Source: Strix aluco (lineage: Eukaryota; Chordata; Aves; Strigiformes; Strigidae). Taken from it: a DNA stretch of 64,000 bases. How positions within the stretch are numbered: the stretch's first letter is position 1; every line of letters begins with the position of its first letter. The DNA lies in the NCBI RefSeq assembly GCF_031877795.1, contig NC_133934.1:105588610-105652609 (forward strand), given 5' to 3'. The notes beneath the pieces are model-generated. The model saw only the letters and a program-made list of their open reading frames with translations. It ran no database searches and was not told the origin of the DNA. A program made the translations under genes and the position numbers. Below are positions 39,561 through 48,513 of the stretch, one piece after another.

Positions 39561-40390
39561 CTGCAGAAAAGCAGCATATTTAACCATTATCTGTGCTGCA
39601 GACCTGACAGAGAAGCACAGCCTGAGCACCGTCCTTCTCACAGGCTTCTTCCCTTCAATATAAGATACTATCTTGTCACACATCCCCTTCTTGTCACCTT
39701 TGCAAAGAGCACCTGACCACCACTAACTACACCCCTTTGCCCTTGCCTGTCATCTGGATTGATAACTGTGTCCAATGAAAACTTGTACTGGAATCCAGAG
39801 CAGCCACCTCCTTCCACCTGCAGCCTGAGAAACTCCGCACCTTCTGTGATCTCCAGCAGCCTCTGCAAAGAGGAAGAGGATTAAAAGACCCGCTGAACAA
39901 ACTGGTCTCCTCTATATGCCCAGGGCAGGCCAGGCATTTTGGAAATCCCTCCCAGTGGCACCCGAGCTGCCTCCCCGGGTCCCTACCTTCACGCAGCTCT
40001 CGCTGAGGAAGACCTGCCCCTCGCTGGGGTCGCTCTCCGTCGGGCCCGGCTGGGAGAAGGACGATGCCCACCGCAGCGGGCGGCCAACTGCACGGGCAGG
40101 ACCCGGCGGGGGCCTCGGCAGCGCTCGTCCTCGATACAGCGGAGCGGGACACCAGCTGCCTCGGGGAGAGGGGAGAAAATGGGGACCCTCAGAGGAGTCC
40201 CCGCCGCGAGCAGCCGGCCCGACCCCGCGCTGGGCGGCGCGCCCGGCCTCCACCCCCTCCACCCCCTGCCGCACAGCGCAGACACTTAGTGCTCCCCAAG
40301 GGGACCGAGCAGGGCCACTGCGGAGTGGTACCTCGTCCAGCCGCCCAACGCCAACCTCCACCAGCGGCTCAACACCCCCGGCGCCGCCAT
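39386..40390 (-). CDS. ISCA2: ISCA2, mitochondrial iron-sulfur cluster assembly 2 (whole gene)
   Basis: Coding exons are 40,390-40,332, 40,155-39,987, 39,862-39,747 and 39,560-39,386, giving 172 codons plus stop. ISCA2 is an A-type Fe-S assembly protein. With ISCA1 and IBA57 it builds mitochondrial 4Fe-4S clusters for proteins such as aconitase and lipoyl synthase. The HesB/IscA domain covers about residues 62-172, with the three ligand cysteines at C97 (GGGCSGF) and C162/C164 (GCSCGTSF). The first 60 or so residues are rich in R, W and P and poor in acids, as expected of a mitochondrial presequence. The ATG at 40,390 was chosen because only it splices in phase (2, 0, 2) into the conserved frame. 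An upstream ATG at 40,463 would end in the wrong frame. Introns are only 124-186 bases. The third uses a GC donor. Human ISCA2 is 154 residues; the excess here is N-terminal. Confidence 0.93.
39747..39862 (-). CDS. ISCA2: ISCA2 coding exon 3
   Basis: This 116-base exon follows CTTTGCAG and begins [20 protein letters not shown], nearly identical to human. It carries the first cluster-ligand cysteine (C97) and ends after DTVINPDD plus two bases of an Arg codon. The donor reads AG then GCAAGG, a GC rather than GT donor. The codon is completed by G in exon 4, which fixes the junction. Confidence 0.93.
39987..40155 (-). CDS. ISCA2: ISCA2 coding exon 2
   Basis: The acceptor is CCCCGAGGCAG after a long pyrimidine tract, and the donor is GTAGGG after AAG. 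The 169-base exon starts by completing a codon from exon 1 and ends in phase 0. It encodes the rest of the Arg/Pro-rich presequence and the first strand of the A-type domain ([11 protein letters not shown], aligning with human GQIRLTDSCVQ). Confidence 0.85.
40332..40390 (-). CDS. ISCA2: ISCA2 coding exon 1
   Basis: ATG to a phase-2 end, followed by donor GTACCA. It encodes the start of the presequence ([19 protein letters not shown]). The exon is supported by phase agreement with exon 2, by the MAA start as in human, and by its position in the CpG island just downstream of a CCAAT/GC-box cluster. The start codon is the least certain part of this gene. Confidence 0.75.
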
Positions 40391-40497
40391 ACTGCCCCCC
40401 TGAACCCCGCCCCCGCCCGCCCATTGGCTGGCCGCCGCCGCCGCTTCCGGCGAGGGCCGCCATGGCGCCCGCCGAGGCGGAAGTGCTGAGCCTGGAG

Positions 40498-40510
40498 GTT
40501 GCTAGGCAAC
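40498..40510. promoter_or_regulatory. palindromic RFX X-box
   Basis: GTTGCTAGGCAAC is a perfect two-half-site match to the RFX consensus, 108 bases upstream of the ISCA2 start codon inside the CpG island. RFX occupancy is inferred from the motif. Confidence 0.5.
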
Positions 40511-43059
40511 GCGCTGCCCGCCCCACCGGGCCGGCGGCGGTGGTGGTGGCCTCTCCACCGTGCGGGCCGACCCGACCCGGCCAGGCGGCGCGATGCGTCC
40601 CCAGAGGCATCGTCCCCCCGCGGGCAGAGCTTGGCTGCTGGCTCCGTAAAGCCACCAAAGCCACTGTATCTTTGCACAAAGGCACGAAACCACCGTTCAT
40701 CCTTGGGGGCGTTTGCTATCGCAAGTAGCGATGCTCACAGAGATAAATAAACAGCAATAAAACGATAAAGAGTAATAAATAACGCAGCGCTCTCCAGCAG
40801 AGCATGTTTGTCCTGGAATTAGCTGTGAGGGTTGTTTTATCCTGAGCAGAACCCAGAGACCCCGCGAGGGATCAGGGTGCTGTCGCGGGGGGGTGTTAGG
40901 CAAGCCAGGGAGCAAACACAGGGCCGTGCTGAAGGGTTTTTAGGGTTCTCTCTGATCCTGCCTTTTCTGGTTTGCTCTCCTTTATCAGGTGAGGGCTCAG
41001 CTCAGAAATCCCTGCAGAGGCCGGTTTTCCTTCAGGTGGGTGTTTATGGCCCTGGTGCCGTGGATGTGTGCTCAGCCTCCCTCACACCCCACCAGCCCCC
41101 CCCACACCCCCACCGTCCCTCCCCTCTACTCCTCGCTTCCCTCCTGCTGGAGCGGCCCCACGGCACCGGGCAGGCCCGGTAGCCTCCCCTATAGCTGCCT
41201 GAGGCAGGTTTCCCTTGGTGGTTTCACCTCCTCCAGATCATCTGACATGACAGCGATCTGGCCGGTCACTCACAGATGGCACCTGCAGTTAAGAAAGTCT
41301 TTATCTCTTTCTTCCTCATGTGCTTCTGGGGGAGGAATCCTGTTCCTCACCCCCGGCCAGGCCTGTGGAGAGTCACACAGTGGTATGGTGGAGAAAAACC
41401 AGTCATCCCAGCAGGAGGGGGTGATTTAACGTCAGGGGATCTCGGGACCCTGTGACGGTTTGCTTTCTCACCACCTCGTTCCAAGCAAGGCGATGCTTTT
41501 GCAACCACGTGCTTATGCTTATTTGTCCCACCCTGAGCATGTAAATAAAGACTGGTTTGGGCTGTTTACTTTTCCTTGCTCTTGGGTTAACTCTAACAAT
41601 GTTAGGATAAAGCCAGGAAAGTATCACAGGCAGCGTCCCAGGGGGACTGATATTAATGCAGGTACCTGCAATGGTTGATGAATCCTCATCAGGCATACTG
41701 GAACATTTAATGTTTTAAAAAAATATATTGGGGTGTTTCTCCAGTTATTATCAATGTGGCATCCCAAAAGCAGATGACTTTGAAGTAGCAAATCAAGAAC
41801 TCCTGGGACAAAAGGCAGGGGATCATGCCTGCTTTCCATATCGCACTAGCTTTCCTTCTTTCTCCTGCAGGGTGTATTACACTGATCCCACTGCATTTCC
41901 CCATGTTGTGACAGCATTCACTGTGAACACCTTTTGGAGAATGGATATAGCCCCCCAAATTAGACATTCTTACTTTCTAATTGCCTTCATTTTTACCAGT
42001 GTTAAGTGTCAAAAGTATGACAAGTACCTTCAAGGCACTTTGGGATGTTGCTCAGATGGTTACTGCAGTCTGAAAGAACGAGAAAGAGGCCATCTGGCCT
42101 CACTCAGAGTTAATTTAATCTAATTAATAATCCACTAGGCTGAGGAGTAACTCAGGTGCTGGGGGCAAATTTTTGAGGGGCTAGGAGAGGTGGGTGTAAC
42201 TAAGAACAGCTACTTCTTTGCACTTTTTTCTTAGCATGGGCTGTTTTTTCCTCCTGCTAGCTATGTGGTATGCAGGTGTTTTTCTCTCACTTAGAATTAC
42301 AGTCTAGGTTTTCTTCTTTCCTTCTGAGGTTGTGATTTTGTTGGTCATCTTGTTCCCAACAGCTTGATGTAATCTGTGTTTTGGTTTTGCCTTATTCTAG
42401 TCTGTGGGTTTGGGGAGTTCCTTTAGCTCTCTAAGCACACTGTGTTATAGAGATTTGTCTGTGAGTTCAATTATCTAGACATTTTGCTCTATTCTCCTCT
42501 GCAATGTGTATGCTTAAATCATCTTGTATCTGTTTTGGTGGAAAACTGAACTTGTTTCAGTGCTTCAGAAACTGGTGATAATAAAACCTCTGGTGTGGTA
42601 TTGAACATCAGAGTAGCTTGTGATGCATTTCAATGTGAATTCTGATCTGTAGCAAAAGGAGCATGTTCTGGCTGAAAGAACAGTAAAATTGATTAGTCTC
42701 TGTATGTGGATTTTCTTGAGAACCTGACTTCTGTATTCACTGCTGCTGTAGTGCCTGTAGGTGGATATGTTTACTGAGCTGCAAGTACAGTGCTGTTGTT
42801 AGAGAGATTTGGATTCACTAGGTGTAGCTAGCTTATAAAATGGAACCTCAGACTTTTTTCTCATGTAATAGAGTTGGTTGGATTACAGAAATTAAAAACT
42901 TGAGTATCAGTCTTGCTGGAAAGAATTTATCTGTTAGCTTTCTTAGCCTTTTCTCCTGGTGTTTCTATACCTTAGCACAAGCTTCTTGTGATGTTGGTAA
43001 TCTGCAAGGAGCCCTGTCTGCAAAATAATGAAACCAGCCTACAGTTGAATTGAGTCTTT

Positions 43060-43120
43060 CACAGAATCACAGTATCGTCTGGGTTGGAAAAGACCTTGAA
43101 GATCATCTAGTCCAACCATT
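43060..43120 (-). repeat. CR1 LINE 3'-end fragment
   Basis: CACAGAATCACAG, GGTTGGAAAAGACCTTGAAG and ATCATCTAGTCCAACC are the reverse complement of the standard avian CR1 3' end. Only about 60 bases of the 3' tip are recognisable, which is typical of strongly 5'-truncated copies. Confidence 0.9.
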
Positions 43121-43402
43121 CTGAAGTACTTTGGTGTAATGTTGGGCTCCAAGGCGACCTGGAGGCCCACATCTTGTATCCAATCTCAAAAGGGGCATGT
43201 GCCTAAAAGCAAGGTCTGTTTGGCCTATCATGCTTATGCTGCCCTGGGGAATCTGCACTTTAATGCTGTCACTGCAAAACTGGCATGATGGTAATGTGTG
43301 ATACCAGCTAAAAACCTTGGGCAGAAGGTTTTTGCTTGTTTCCTGTGTAAGGGCCTTGGCTGTAGTTTTACAAACTTATTAGGCTTTTTATTAATCCAGT
43401 TC

Positions 43403-43420
43403 GGGGGGGGGGGGGGGGGG
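43403..43420. repeat. 18-base G run
   Basis: An uninterrupted (G)18, followed by AATACACATGTGTTAAT. Such runs are length-polymorphic and error-prone in sequencing, and can fold as G-quadruplexes. Confidence 0.85.
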
Positions 43421-44590
43421 AATACACATGTGTTAATTCTGATCCTAGATTCAATGATTTTTTAATTCAAAGCCTTTGAAATATGTGTAGACTTCAATGT
43501 ATGTAGTCACTGCCGCTATGTAAGAGCGTCTGTGAAGCAGATACCTGGTGAGCCATTTCACGGGGAGGCATCCAGATTTAATGCATTGTGGAATCTTCTC
43601 CCAAGCATGACGCTGCTTATCCTGTGAATGTGTGATGGCAGTTTATGGTGTTGCTCTGACCTGACCGCACTTCTGTTCCCAGCAGTCAGATAGGCGGCTT
43701 TGTTTACCATCTGCAGGACTTGAAGGATGGGGAGAAGGAAAGCCTTTCTGAGGGCACAAGTTCCCATGCACAACGAAAATACCGAGTTGGTTATGAAGTG
43801 TGCTGGAGGGGCTTAAATATATGGCTTAATCTCAGCAGGGTCTTCTGGTTTTGTTTTTTTGGTAGGGCTGCTATAAGCACCCTAATCTGCTTGCTTGAGG
43901 CCTCTGCAAACCGCATGCTTATTCAGAATCTTAAAAATAAAAAAAGCCCTGCTCCCCTTTCAGAAGGAAGGGATCCCTCTTCTGAAGAACAAGTCCCACT
44001 CCATCCTGCTAAGGCCTCTGGGGTTGCTGGTGTGTCACCCTTCATGGGGAGCCTGAGCAGAGCGTGGGGGTTTCACCTCTGAGTCACTTGGCAGGGCAGC
44101 TGAAGCTGAGCAGGCAGACACCTCCCTGGGACAGAGCTCTGAAGGGGGAAAGCTGCGTCAGCTCTGCCGCCTTCCTACCAAATAAGCGCTCACGTGCCTT
44201 TCTATTGTGTTCCTGACATGGCCCCACTAAGGGTAACACTTGCTACCATGTGAAACTGGTGAAAAGCTGTAAACTTTAGCGTGGGTCAAACACTTTCTGA
44301 AGCGTCTTAATCATCCTCTCGTTTGCCTCGGCATCCAGAGCGCAAAGCTGGGAGTCTCTGGCATTTCACAAGTTTGTGAAGCAGGACTAAATGTACGTGC
44401 TCCGTGAAGGGCAGCAACCATGCTGATTGCTTAGCAAATGTAACTCTCGGCACTCGGGTTACACAGACAGCTTTCGACATGCCGAACATGGGGTATGGAA
44501 TAAGTAATGAACAAGGCCACGGGCTGGCCTACTACACTAGCTTCTTGATTTTTATTTCTATTCCCCTTTCCGTAGAGGCAGCGGACGAGC

Positions 44591-45180
44591 TTCTCAGCCC
44601 ACTGTCCGTGACCGTGTCCTCCAGCAGCCGCCCTTTAGCGCTGAACGCACCGTTACAGGCCAGGAGCGCGGGTTTCCGCGCTCTGTCTGTCCAAGCGCCA
44701 GTTCCAGCACAGCCCCCCCCGGCCTGTCCTCTCCTGTCCCGGCCGTGAATCCGCTGCCCTCTTCCAGGCTGCAGCCTGGCCCTCGGCCACCGCACCGCGG
44801 CCGGCAGGTTAGCGCGGTCCGGCGGCCCCTGGCTCCAGGGATCCCCCCGGGGGTGCGTGGCGGCCCCCGCCCCGGGGAGGGGGCAGCCCCCGGCCGAGCC
44901 CCCGCCCCCGGCCCGGCCCCGCGGGCGGGGCCGCCGCGCTCATGTGACGCCGCGGGGGAGCTGCGGCCGCCGTTCGTGCTCTCGCTGCCGTCATGGCGCC
45001 GTCCCCGCTCGCCCTGCTCCTGGCACTGGGCGCCGCCGCTACCGCCCTGGCCGAGCCCCTCCGCTTTGTCGACTGTGGTGAGTGGCCCCGTCCGGCCTCG
45101 GGGCGGCGGGAGGCAGCGGTCGGGGAAGGGTCTGCGGAGGGGGGTCGGTAGGCGGAAAGGCCCGGTAAGCCCGGCTCTTC
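44591..45180 (+). promoter_or_regulatory. NPC2: NPC2 CpG-island promoter
   Basis: CG-dense sequence spans about 44.6-45.18 kb across NPC2 exon 1. GC boxes (GGGCGGGG) end about 60 bases before the ATG. TCATGTGAC at 44,940-44,948, 45-53 bases upstream of the ATG, is an M-box/CLEAR-like E-box of the kind bound by MITF/TFE factors at lysosomal genes. No TATA box is seen. The transcription start is probably between about 44,900 and 44,985. Confidence 0.7.
44993..45077 (+). CDS. NPC2: NPC2 coding exon 1
   Basis: Signal peptide plus the first mature residues (EPLRFVDC). The ATG sits in a good context (GCCGTCATGG). The exon ends in phase 1 at the donor GTGAGT. Confidence 0.95.
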
Positions 45181-46442
45181 CTTGCAGGTTCCAAAGACGG
45201 CAGCATCCAAGAGGTGAACGTGAGCCCCTGCCCCACGCAGCCCTGCCTGCTCCATAAGGGGACATCCTACAGCATCAACGTCACCTTCGACAGCAGTAAG
45301 TATCGCTTCCCTAGCTGGGGTGCCAGGGGGGTGGGCAGGGGGGAAGCTATCCCCTCTGTCCCCCACTGCTTGGAGAGAAGTGGGGAAGGGTGGCTGGAGA
45401 GCCGTCCGGGTGGGAAGAAGTGGCCGGGGAGGAAGAGCGTCCCTTAGTTGTGGTCTTGCAGCTTCCAGCATATGTTGAAGGGAAGGGTGTGATGAAGAGA
45501 TGTGTTCCCTGCTCTGGTGCTGTGCTTACACTTCTCCGTGTTCTGCAGAGATCGAGAGCCAGGGCAGCAAAGCGAGGGTGTATGGCGAGATGCTGCATGT
45601 GGACATACCCTTTCCAATTCCTGAGCCTGATGGATGCAAGTCTGGGATCCAGTGCCCCATTCAGAAGGGCCATTCCTACAGCTACCTGAATAAACTCCCT
45701 GTGAAGAGCGAGTACCCAAGTGTAAGTAAGCAGGCAGCTGGTCTGCTCCTCAGAGCTACTGTCCTTCCTGGGACAGTGCCACCACCTGCCTTTCAGGAAG
45801 GGCATCTTGTCCTGGGGTAATGGGGAAGAGGTTAGAAGACTCCTCAGACTATCTGGTAGCACTTCTGTTGTGAAAATGGCTCTGTCTCAAGTTCCCACTT
45901 TGGGACAGACCCAGCAGAAGCAGCAGCCTGGCTCCAGCTGCTGAGAAGTGGCTTCAGCTGCCCAAGTCTCCTCCTGTACTACGCCTCCCTGCAGAGCCTG
46001 CTGTGTTCAGCCAAATGCTCTCAAGTTGGGGGTGCTCGGTCCCAGGCTGTAGTTCAGCTGGGAGGCTGCAGGGTGTTTCCACTCTCTGCTTACTCAGAGA
46101 GTGGGGATCTAAGTGTGGTGTGTGGAGGTCTCCTGTGTCATGCAACAGAACCCTGCTTTCATGTAAGATACTCCAGGAGTCACTGCATGAGCATGGCCCA
46201 CCTACTGCAGTGAGGGCAGTGCCCCAGCTCTGTCCTCTTTGCACAGAGCTCCCAGGACCTCCTTAATCCACACAAGTGATAACTTCCCTCCCCGTGACCT
46301 TGCCTTAGGGTTTCCTGAAGACTCTCGTTTCCCTCTGCTCTTCTCTCTCTTTCAGATTAAATTGATTGTGAAGTGGGAGCTGGTGGATGACCAGGACCAG
46401 ATGTTGTTTTGCTGGAAGATACCAGTGCAAATCACCAGCTGA
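44993..46442 (+). CDS. NPC2: NPC2, intracellular cholesterol transporter 2 (whole gene)
   Basis: Coding exons are 44,993-45,077, 45,188-45,295, 45,549-45,721 and 46,356-46,442, giving 150 codons plus stop (human 151). NPC2 is a soluble ML-domain protein of the lysosome lumen and secretions. It takes cholesterol released from LDL esters and hands it to NPC1. Residues 1-20 form a signal peptide (Leu/Ala core ending in ALA), so the mature protein starts at Glu21. The six family cysteines are C28, C43, C48, C94, C100 and C141, pairing C28-C141, C43-C48 and C94-C100 by analogy with mammals. Sequons occur at N39 (NVS) and N59 (NVT), both conserved with human. The [13 protein letters not shown] and [16 protein letters not shown] segments are almost identical to mammalian NPC2. 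The protein ends in ITS, two residues shorter than the human tail. It converges on LTBP2. Confidence 0.97.
45188..45295 (+). CDS. NPC2: NPC2 coding exon 2
   Basis: A 108-base exon between TTCCTTGCAG and GTAAGT. It encodes [19 protein letters not shown] through SINVTFDS, including the C43-C48 loop and both N-glycosylation sequons. Confidence 0.96.
45549..45721 (+). CDS. NPC2: NPC2 coding exon 3
   Basis: A 173-base exon between TGTTCTGCAG and GTAAGT. It enters in phase 1 and leaves in phase 0. It carries the core of the ML domain, with [20 protein letters not shown] and [12 protein letters not shown]. Confidence 0.96.
46356..46442 (+). CDS. NPC2: NPC2 coding exon 4 (terminal)
   Basis: Follows CTCTCTTTCAG, begins [20 protein letters not shown] and ends PVQITS with TGA at 46,440-46,442. 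It supplies C141, the partner of C28. Confidence 0.96.
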   Translation: MKLIVKWELVDDQDQMLFCWKIPVQITS

Positions 46443-47125
46443 GGAGCCCTGTCATTAGTAGGGCTTGGGGAGGGGAAAAACAGGAGACAACACAGGCCAA
46501 ATTCTTTTATATAATAAGCGTTTCTTACTGCTTCCTTCAGAGCTCTGCAGCCTCTGAGCAGCCAGTGCTGTGTTCCTGCAAGCATGGGCAGAGGGTTCTT
46601 AGCCCGTGTGGAGCTCCCTGGGGTGTTCTCACAGCGGCTCAAGTGAGAGCAGCATTCTCCAGCTACTCTGCAGAGGTGATTTAGTTGTTTGAAATGGAGC
46701 TGTCTGTCCTCACAAATGACTTTCTCTGTGATGAACCTGGCTAGTGTCTGAGCTGCTACCTGGTAATCCTTCAGTGCCTCTTCTAGAATGCCAGCTGCAT
46801 CCACCCTCCTGTGCTTCTCCTGCTCTTGTTGCAACCGGGATGCTCCTGGGACCTGTGTTTGCCACCCATGCAGCTGGAGGAGAGGAGAGGAGGTTTTCCC
46901 TGAGCTGGCAGCCTGCTGTGTCGTGGGCCCCTGTTTGAGGTGGCAGGACTGCAGCTGGGAAAGCTTCCTTTTTGTGGATGCAAAGCCAAGTGGCGTTCGA
47001 TGTCTCTGCAGGGATGATTCTTTTTCTAACCAATGGTTTGCACTACTACTAACTCAGAGCTGCTAGGAGCTCCTGAACCTCTTTTTATAACTTTCCTTTT
47101 AATAAAGGCTAGACAAAATCTGCTT
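46443..47125 (+). other. NPC2: NPC2 3'UTR
   Basis: About 680 bases run from the stop codon to the cleavage region. They end with AATAAA at 47,101-47,106 followed by a TG-rich downstream element. No other coding frame is supported on this strand. Confidence 0.7.
47101..47106 (+). terminator. NPC2: NPC2 poly(A) signal
   Basis: A canonical AATAAA with a GT-rich element (TTGTGTTGTCTTCTGTG) about 25 bases further on. Cleavage is expected near 47,120-47,127. Confidence 0.75.
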
Positions 47126-47814
47126 GTGTTGTCTTCTGTGAGTGGAAAGGAGCAGGAGGAAAACTGGAGTGGCTGGGCATCTTCTGGTTGGGATGGTCTT
47201 ACTTCTCTGCTGAAGGCATGGATGGAGGTGGTATGCTGGTCTGAGTGTGTGTGACCTGTGAGCAGCCAGGCATCTCTGCTGCTGGCTGCCAGGCTGTCCA
47301 GCTGGCAATGTCTGGCTGTTCTGCCTTGCTGGTCCTGGGCTGGCCTGAAATGGTGCAGAGGCTCCCTGAGGAGGTGGGGTAGAACACGGCCTTGCTTGCT
47401 GAAGCATGGGTAAAGGCTTTTCTAGTGAGGGCTCTGGGGCTGGAAAAGCAGCTGCAAGACCTGCCCAAGGGCTCTTGCCAACTGCAGAAACCTACGTGCT
47501 CTCACACTTCAACTGCACCCCCCTTGTGTGTGAACAAGGCAGGGTGTAAGCAGCCACGGCTGCTGTGGGGGCTGGAGTTGGCTCCTATGGCTGGCCCTGG
47601 GCTGGGGAGATAAGCAAATATTTGGCCTGGCAAGGGTCTCTGCTCAGGAGCAGGAGGTGGCTGGGTGCCAGTGTGAGAGGGGTAAGAATTGACTTACGAG
47701 ATGGGGGGGGGGGGGGCTTGCCAGGCTGGACCCACAGGGAGCCTGTGGCTCTGGTACCCCTTGGCAGAGGCAAGACAAGCACAGTTCTGACCAACCCCAG
47801 TGTCTTGAGCCGCA
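47126..47814. other. NPC2-LTBP2 convergent intergenic gap
   Basis: This gap of about 0.7 kb lies between the two gene ends. It contains a 14-base G run at 47,703-47,716 and no recognised gene. Confidence 0.5.
47703..47716. repeat. 14-base G run
   Basis: Uninterrupted (G)14 in the gap between the two convergent 3' ends. It may form a G-quadruplex or act as a pause element; no direct evidence. Confidence 0.8.
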
Positions 47815-48513
47815 GGGGCCCAAAATAAATGTTTTATTTAACAACATGAGAGAAGTTTCCAGCAGACTTGGTTAAAAAAAAAATCACCAACAACTTTACA
47901 GAAAGGAAGCTGGACCTACCCCTGCTCCCCCTGCCCAGCCAGTAGAGGGCTAAGGGATGCACCTGGGCTGGCTGCAGGGAGAGCTGGCCCTGGGGCCCCT
48001 CCGGCCTCTCCCCCACACCCCAAGGTTAGGCAGCAGCTTTAGAAAGCTGGGGTTGACCCTCCCCTCAAAGCTCTGGCCTGGGGGCTGGATGCTTCATGAG
48101 GAGTGGGGACAGCACCCGCAGTGTGGGTGAGGCTTGTCACTAGGTCAGTGCAGCAGTGGCAGGGAGATGAACCCCCTTTCTTGGCAGGGCAAGGTGGGGA
48201 GGCTGGGGCTGTGTAGCAGGGGAAGGCACCCCGTGAGCCTCCATGGTGCAAGGCAATGTGATGGGTGCTGGGGGCCAGGGTGGGCTCTGCTGCAGAAGGA
48301 GCAGGGGCTGGCAGGGCAGAGGGGGGTGCAGAGGCTTGGAGCTCAGCCCTGGCCTGTGGAGAGAGGTGGCGGGGAAGTTGTGCACTTCGGAGGGGAAGGA
48401 GCAAAGAGCCCAAAGCACCCGCAGCCCCAGGGGGCCCTTTCTCCATGCTCCCAGGTCCCGGGTGCCAGAGCCACGTGCTGGAGGGGAGCACCCTCACCCC
48501 TACTCCCCTAGAG
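47815..48513 (-). other. LTBP2: LTBP2 3'UTR
   Basis: About 700 bases from the LTBP2 stop to the minus-strand AATAAA at 47,838-47,833. GC-rich. No further exon is expected after the terminal EGF module. Confidence 0.6.
47824..47838. terminator. LTBP2: two-way poly(A) signal; LTBP2 3' end
   Basis: A 15-base element carries AATAAA on the plus strand (47,824-47,829) and AATAAA on the minus strand (47,838-47,833). The minus copy is the only good poly(A) signal downstream of the LTBP2 stop and should end LTBP2 near 47,815. The plus copy could serve as a distal NPC2 site. Confidence 0.6.

Larger units (their letters stand above)
39950..40725. promoter_or_regulatory. ISCA2: ISCA2 CpG-island promoter
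   Basis: The block is dense in CG dinucleotides and covers ISCA2 exons 1-2 and about 330 bases upstream. On the minus strand a CCAAT box (40,427-40,423) sits beside GGGCGGGCGGGGGCGGGG GC boxes, 33 bases before the chosen ATG. This implies a very short 5'UTR or initiation upstream of the CCAAT box. A perfect RFX X-box lies at 40,498-40,510. The upstream side is open for divergent transcription; a plus-strand ATG with an ideal GCCGCC context lies at 40,462. Confidence 0.7.
40726..44590. other. spacer between ISCA2 and NPC2 promoters
   Basis: This divergent intergenic spacer has no recognised exon. It contains a short CR1 fragment and an 18-base G run (listed separately). The middle part (about 42.1-43.0 kb) is AT-rich. 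In human the two start sites are only a few hundred bases apart, so this interval appears expanded here. Confidence 0.5.

Noticed and set aside
40332-40463. Upstream ATG at 40,463 as the ISCA2 start
   Set aside because: It splices into exon 2 in a frame that does not produce the conserved ISCA2 sequence; at most it is an upstream open frame.
39912-40728. Very long overlapping open frames on both strands (up to about 270 codons) across the ISCA2 CpG island
   Set aside because: Stop codons are rare in such GC-rich DNA. On the minus strand the frame merges ISCA2 exon 2 with its introns, and the plus-strand frame runs through ISCA2 exons. Only the 40,462 ATG part is kept, as a finding.
44594-45471. 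Minus-strand frames of more than 220 codons over NPC2 exons 1-2
   Set aside because: They are shadows of the NPC2 CpG island and coding exons, with no family resemblance.
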